Positions 60,101 to 64,000 of a stretch of 64,000 nt of DNA are shown here, piece by piece. A program made the position numbers and the translations under genes. The stretch covers positions 31,990,326 through 32,054,325 of the forward strand of contig OY821791.1 in assembly GCA_963682175.1 (NCBI GenBank). The letters are read 5' to 3'. Each line of letters begins with the position of its first letter. Position 1 is the first letter of the stretch. The stretch is from Triglochin maritima (Eukaryota; Streptophyta; Magnoliopsida; Alismatales; Juncaginaceae). The notes under the pieces were generated by a model. That model had not been told where the DNA came from and did not search any database. It saw only the letters and a program-made list of their open reading frames with translations.

Positions 60101-60310
60101 GATAAGAAATGGGCAATAATTTTCGAAGGGAAGAAAAAATTTGTATCAGATGATAGTCTTATCGAGTATTAAGAGATACCACATTTCTCTAAGCAAGCAC
60201 TTGAGCTAAACTCAGTAGACGAGGAAATAAATGTTGAGACTTGTATGTTTAGAGATGACCACGGTGAAGGTATATGGATTGAAAATCCATTAAGAAAAAA
60301 GAAATTGTAA
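57109..60310 (+). pseudogene. tnp2/TNPD-type CACTA transposase, decayed
   Basis: It opens with MDREWILSNRLSDEYENRV, the transposase-associated domain; a frameshift near 57205 follows, then CPCNKCHN. The main transposase region is traceable through GCTKFTRLSTVLKLYNLK, MLRHPADSPQWKKLD (from 57957, first residue approximate), LGLYMDGMNPFG, NMPPW and RAMIFCTINDFPTYGNMSG. Then come VRHCIDVMHIEKNICDNLVG (58690-), a DUF4218 block (58960-59250) and a DUF4216 block (59870-60030). Many stops and shifts (e.g. 57330, 57816, 58143, 58611, 58815, 59249, 59834, 60032). It normally catalyses CACTA excision and integration by binding the TIRs; here it cannot be functional. Confidence 0.9.
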
Positions 60311-60430
60311 ATGTGCAAAATTTCTTGTAATACATTATGTCTTGATTAATACATTACATGAAGAGACATTATAACCATTTAATGTCTTGATTTTACTTGT
60401 TAATGTCTTGAGTTTACCTTTTATAGTATC

Positions 60431-62928
60431 ATGGCTCCGAAAAAGAAACACTCCATTAGAGTCTGAAGGTTTGAAGACTTACAATTCACGAGGTCCTACA
60501 CTAATGAAAGAATTCGTGGGGGAGAAGAAATAGAGACGGTGGAGTTCCAATCCAGTTTGATGACCGTCTTGAGGTGATAGGCATGTTGTCTGATAACTGG
60601 AAAAATTATCTGGGTAGCCTAACGAGGGCTAAAGTTGACATTTTTTGTCGAATTGGGTCGAGGTTCATGAGAAGCTGAAGGGCACAATATGGGATGACGT
60701 GCAGGTAATGAGTCTATTATAAAATTCTTTAGTTTTAGTCGAACTTTTGATATATATAAATTAAAAATGTTACTGTGTTGTAGGCAACTTTTAAGTTCCA
60801 ATCCACTGACAAGTTGAAGAAAAAGTGGATGACATATAGCTCGTTGTCATTCTTGGAAGAGAGCAAGGGTAAACTCCAAAGGGGAGTACGTCACAGACGA
60901 GTCGCAAGTGATTGGCTCGAAGATAGTAAGTTGTATCACTTCTATATGTTATTAAATCACATTTAGTGATTTTATATTTTTCAATTGTTGGTAACATTTT
61001 TCGTGAAACTTTAGGACTCTCTGAAGTTGAGAGAATCCCAAGGTGAATTTGCTTCTGATGGCCGGAATGACATTCTACGCGAAGCCTTGGGAAATGACGA
61101 AAATCCTGGTCGTATACGGGGGGTAGGGAGTAGGGAGTAGGGTTGGACTACGACAATATTATGGAAAGACTCAACGGTCAACTTCGTCGACAGTTCATAC
61201 CAAATGCGAGCAACAAAATTGCAGATTTGCAAAATAAATTGCAACTTGTTATAGAGAGATTGGATCACGATTTGCCTACTTCTCCTACCTTCCATAGGAC
61301 CACTTCTTCCCCGGTGACCACTCCTCCGGTGCAGCCAGTGTTCAACCCCGATCGACAATATGATTTCGTGTCTCATTCTCGAGAATTGGCCCTCGTAGGT
61401 GGTCCCTCGTTTCGAAAGTTCGAGGATGGATCTAGATGTGCTCTATTTGTCGAAGACCCTGATCGAAGATTGGTGGGACACGGAAAAGTTTATAACATCT
61501 CCAGACACCACTTCACATAGGTGGAAGAGGGAGAAGTGAAGTTTGCAGTGTGGAGTTGCTAAGATGCGGGTGCTCTGGTGCCAATTCCGGAAGAAGAGGT
61601 TGTTACCCCCGGCGATGCTATTGGTGGGTTCGTGAGGTGGCCTAGTCATTTAGTAGAGCTAAATGACACACACGAGGTATACTTTAATTTTGAAAGACTG
61701 TTAATTTCAATTTTGTTAATAATTGTATTTTTAATGATCATATATATATATCTGTAAGGTGTCAAGCCCCCGGAGCAAATGGTCCAACAACCAACCTCCG
61801 ATCAACATTAATTTGCTACCAAGTAGGTGCAAAATGTTGTATCAATTAATGGTAGGTAGGGAATCACAATCCTTAACTACCTGGGATTTGGAGGAGGGGG
61901 TTAAAGGGTTGTCTTCGGCTTTATACGTCGCCAAAGAGGATGTTATGCAGTTCTTGGCGATGGATTCAGTGCATCATGATTATCGACGTGCAAGTGAAGT
62001 AAGTGTTTTCTTGCGTATAAGATGAAATGTATTGAATAATTTTATCGTAATTGTAATAGAATGTAATTTTTACTCTTGTAGACACATTTATGACGCTAGA
62101 AGGTCAGTCTTTCCCGACGATCAACTATTTGGATTTATCAGTCCATCTACCTATATATACGGGAATGACGATAAATCGGGTTAGCTTGGGACTCTCATGA
62201 AAGAAGAAGACAAAATATATTATCTGCTCCCTTATCATGAGAGGTAAATTTGTTAATTCAAAGTGGAATTTTATTTTGTAATAAACTTCTAATTATATAT
62301 AAAAACAACGCTCATTGGATGTTTGTCGTTGTATGCCCCGCGACTAATTCGGCATATTGGTTTGATCCGTTGGGGTCGAATAAACCAAGGGAATCCATAA
62401 CCAAACTTGTAAATCTGTAAGTTCGTTTTAATCATCGTATTTGTAATTCGTGGATTTTTATTAGTATTATTGAATTCATGTTCAATAACTTGTGTTACTA
62501 AGGACAATAAAGGTTTATAGAGTGTTAGGTGGCAGGAGAACAACCCCAAAGTGAGAGTAACATGGCATGGAATGTGAGAAAGTTTTTTCTCCCATTTTTG
62601 TTAATTATGTTAAGTAATAGAACATATATTTAGCGAATTTATATTTTTGTAGTACCGTAAGCAAATTGGAAATACGGAATGTGGTTACTACGTGATGAGA
62701 TACATGAAGGAAATCTTCAAAATTGCACCTCAAAACGTATCACTAACCGAGGTAATATAAATCGCTATTCAGTTGTATAGTTATAGTTTCATTATTTAGA
62801 TTTAATATTTTTAACTTGTATTTTTATAGGTCTTCCAAAAGAATATTGATCCCTACTCACAACAGGAGCTCGATGAAACTCACGACCGATGGGCTCGCTA
62901 TTTTATCAAAAACATGTTAATGAACTAA
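60431..62928 (+). pseudogene. CACTA second gene with Ulp1 (C48) protease domain, decayed
   Basis: Starts MAPKKKHSIRV and soon hits stops. Exon-like pieces follow: a region like the plant Ptta/En-Spm transposase domain (60780-61140), a coiled segment NIMERLNGQLRRQF...NKIADLQNKLQLVIERL (61160-61260), a PPVQPVFNPDRQYDF linker, and SSALYVAKEDVMQFLAMDS (61915-). The C-terminal part has Ulp1-type motifs: HWMFVVV (His, 62310), YWFDPLGS (Asp, 62355) and NTECGYYVMRYM (Cys, 62675), ending KNMLMN at 62928. Ulp1-like domains are common in the second gene of plant CACTA elements. Interrupted by several stops, but the catalytic triad is still readable. Confidence 0.82.
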
Positions 62929-63249
62929 GAGGTTTTCATATCACTAACACTTTTGTTGTAATTTATTTAACAAGTTTTCTTGTATTACAAACATACAATG
63001 TTATGCCTTAATATAATCGCCTCATTTTTGGAATGAATGTCAAATGTTTGTGTATGAATGTCAAGTGTGTTGAATGATTGTGTTTGTGTATGTATGCTTG
63101 TATGTATTTGTGTTTGTAGATGAATGTGTGTATGAATTTGTGTTTGTGAATGAATTTGATGCAGGATGAATGCTTTTTTTGTGCAGGTTGAATGTGTTTG
63201 CTATGCAGGAACCTATGATTGCTATTTTTTTGATCAGGTAAGGGAATAT
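62929..63249. other. CACTA-2 3' GT-rich tract
   Basis: TGAATGTCAA/TGTGTTTGTG-rich sequence matching 46225-46420 of CACTA-1. Confidence 0.7.
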
Positions 63250-63625
63250 ACATCGGTTGTTTCTCTTAGCCGACGTCTATTCTTTTCAAAAAAGCCATAG
63301 ATGTCGGCTGTTAAGAGATCGACGTCTATTATTTAGGTATAGACGTCGGTTGTAAGAAACAGTCGACGTCTATACCTAAATAATAGACGTCGGTTGGGAG
63401 AAACAACCGACGTCTATTTAGAAACAACCGACGTCTATACCTAAATAATAGACATCGGTTGGGAGAAACAACCGACGTCTATTTAGTTAGGTATAGACGT
63501 CGATCGTCTCTTATAGACGACGTATATTGTCTAGGTATAGACGTCGGTCGTTAAGAGACCAACGTCTATGTATATACGATGTATAGATAGATGTCGGGTC
63601 AGGGGAGCCTTATATCCGACGTATA
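63250..63625. repeat. Right subterminal repeats of CACTA-2
   Basis: About ten alternating ATAGACGTCGGT and ACCGACGTCTAT units, several forming near-perfect hairpins (63385-63480). Confidence 0.92.
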
Positions 63626-63645
63626 TACCATTTTCTGCACTAGTA

Positions 63646-64000
63646 TATCCATTTCAAGCCAAATAAAATATTTATTGCAGATAAATTATTTATGCAACTA
63701 TTACAAAATAAATGATAAGGTTCTTCCAATGACAAAATATAATCAAAATAAGAACCATGCATTAAATTATATCAATGTCAATTAATTTCAACGTAACTTG
63801 GTATAAGCCTTTTAGATAGAAATTACCCATACCAACAAATTACCATATGCATGTGTACTTTGCCCTTTTGAAGACGATAATGCAAATACCATCTTTGCTA
63901 TTAATCCTTAAAATACATATTATAATAATATGCATAAATAGTCATGACAAGCATAAAATGCTAAATATCGATATGCTACCAACATATGCATATGTGTTAT
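63646..64000 (-). mobile_element. Copia-like internal region, continued
   Basis: Non-coding AT-rich sequence similar in character to 52169-54744, on the far side of the CACTA insertion; runs off the window. Confidence 0.4.

Larger units (their letters stand above)
54745..63645 (+). mobile_element. Degraded autonomous CACTA element (8.9 kb)
   Basis: Left end CACTGGTGCAGAA; right end TTCTGCACTAGTA, whose reverse complement TACTAGTGCAGAA has lost the first C. Flanking triplets CAT and TAT, a one-mismatch target duplication. GACGTC subterminal hairpins lie at both ends (54762-55020, 63250-63625). It contains tnp2 and a second gene, both decayed. It shares terminal and internal sequence with CACTA-1. 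Confidence 0.92.

Noticed and set aside
44138..63648. The two CACTA elements as ends of one giant element
   Set aside because: Each has its own complete pair of termini and CACTA-1 has its own perfect target duplication.

Overview
The window is nuclear DNA from a land plant, most likely a eudicot. It is AT-rich with intron-containing genes, Ty3/gypsy and copia-like LTR elements, CACTA and MULE transposons, a LINE fragment, and degraded Hsp70 and GDSL-lipase loci. The exact species cannot be told from the sequence. No rRNA, tRNA or CRISPR was seen. All calls come from reading the sequence by eye; no database search was run.

Layout. 1-3837: mostly empty; the first ~190 bases resemble the 5' end of the MULE gene found later. 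3838-12777: an almost pristine Ty3/gypsy chromovirus (Tekay/Del type) on the minus strand, with near-identical 2.18-kb LTRs, PBS, PPT and an unbroken 1469-aa gag-pol. 12913-28830: an Hsp70 cluster. It holds a broken gene with two internal tandem duplications (13580-17474), an apparently intact gene (19185-22964) encoding an Hsp70 with one nucleotide-binding domain followed by TWO substrate-binding domains, and promoter/exon-1 remnants (27113-28823). The remnants are mixed with LTR fragments, a LINE fragment and a very GC-rich insertion. 29800-31580: LTR-type debris. 32661-32777: first exon of an unidentified minus-strand gene. 32958-38638: a MULE with terminal inverted repeats holding two convergent genes, a plant-mobile-domain (MAIN-like) gene on plus and a MULE transposase fused to an OTU protease domain on minus; the latter has three in-frame stops and an intron packed with hairpin repeats. 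39918-41821: a solo LTR with a perfect 5-bp target duplication; 42393-43640: a related truncated LTR. 44141-46906: a 2.77-kb non-autonomous CACTA element with perfect TCC target duplication. 47101-47685: a truncated GDSL lipase. 48412-50836: an inverted-repeat-bounded block with a fold-back region and two minisatellites. 51911-64000: a copia-like LTR plus non-coding internal region, split by an 8.9-kb CACTA element (54745-63645) carrying decayed tnp2 and a second gene ending in a Ulp1-type protease domain.

How the parts relate. Most of the window is transposon layers in a host Hsp70 neighbourhood. The small CACTA matches the large one with two internal segments removed, so the pair shows how a non-autonomous derivative forms. 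The gypsy LTR, solo LTR, truncated LTR and other debris share arrays of the palindrome CGGTCGACCG. The best candidates for something undescribed are the double-substrate-domain Hsp70 (and the repeat of the same duplication in its neighbour), the MULE pairing a PMD gene with an OTU-fused transposase, and the hairpin array in that transposase's first intron.
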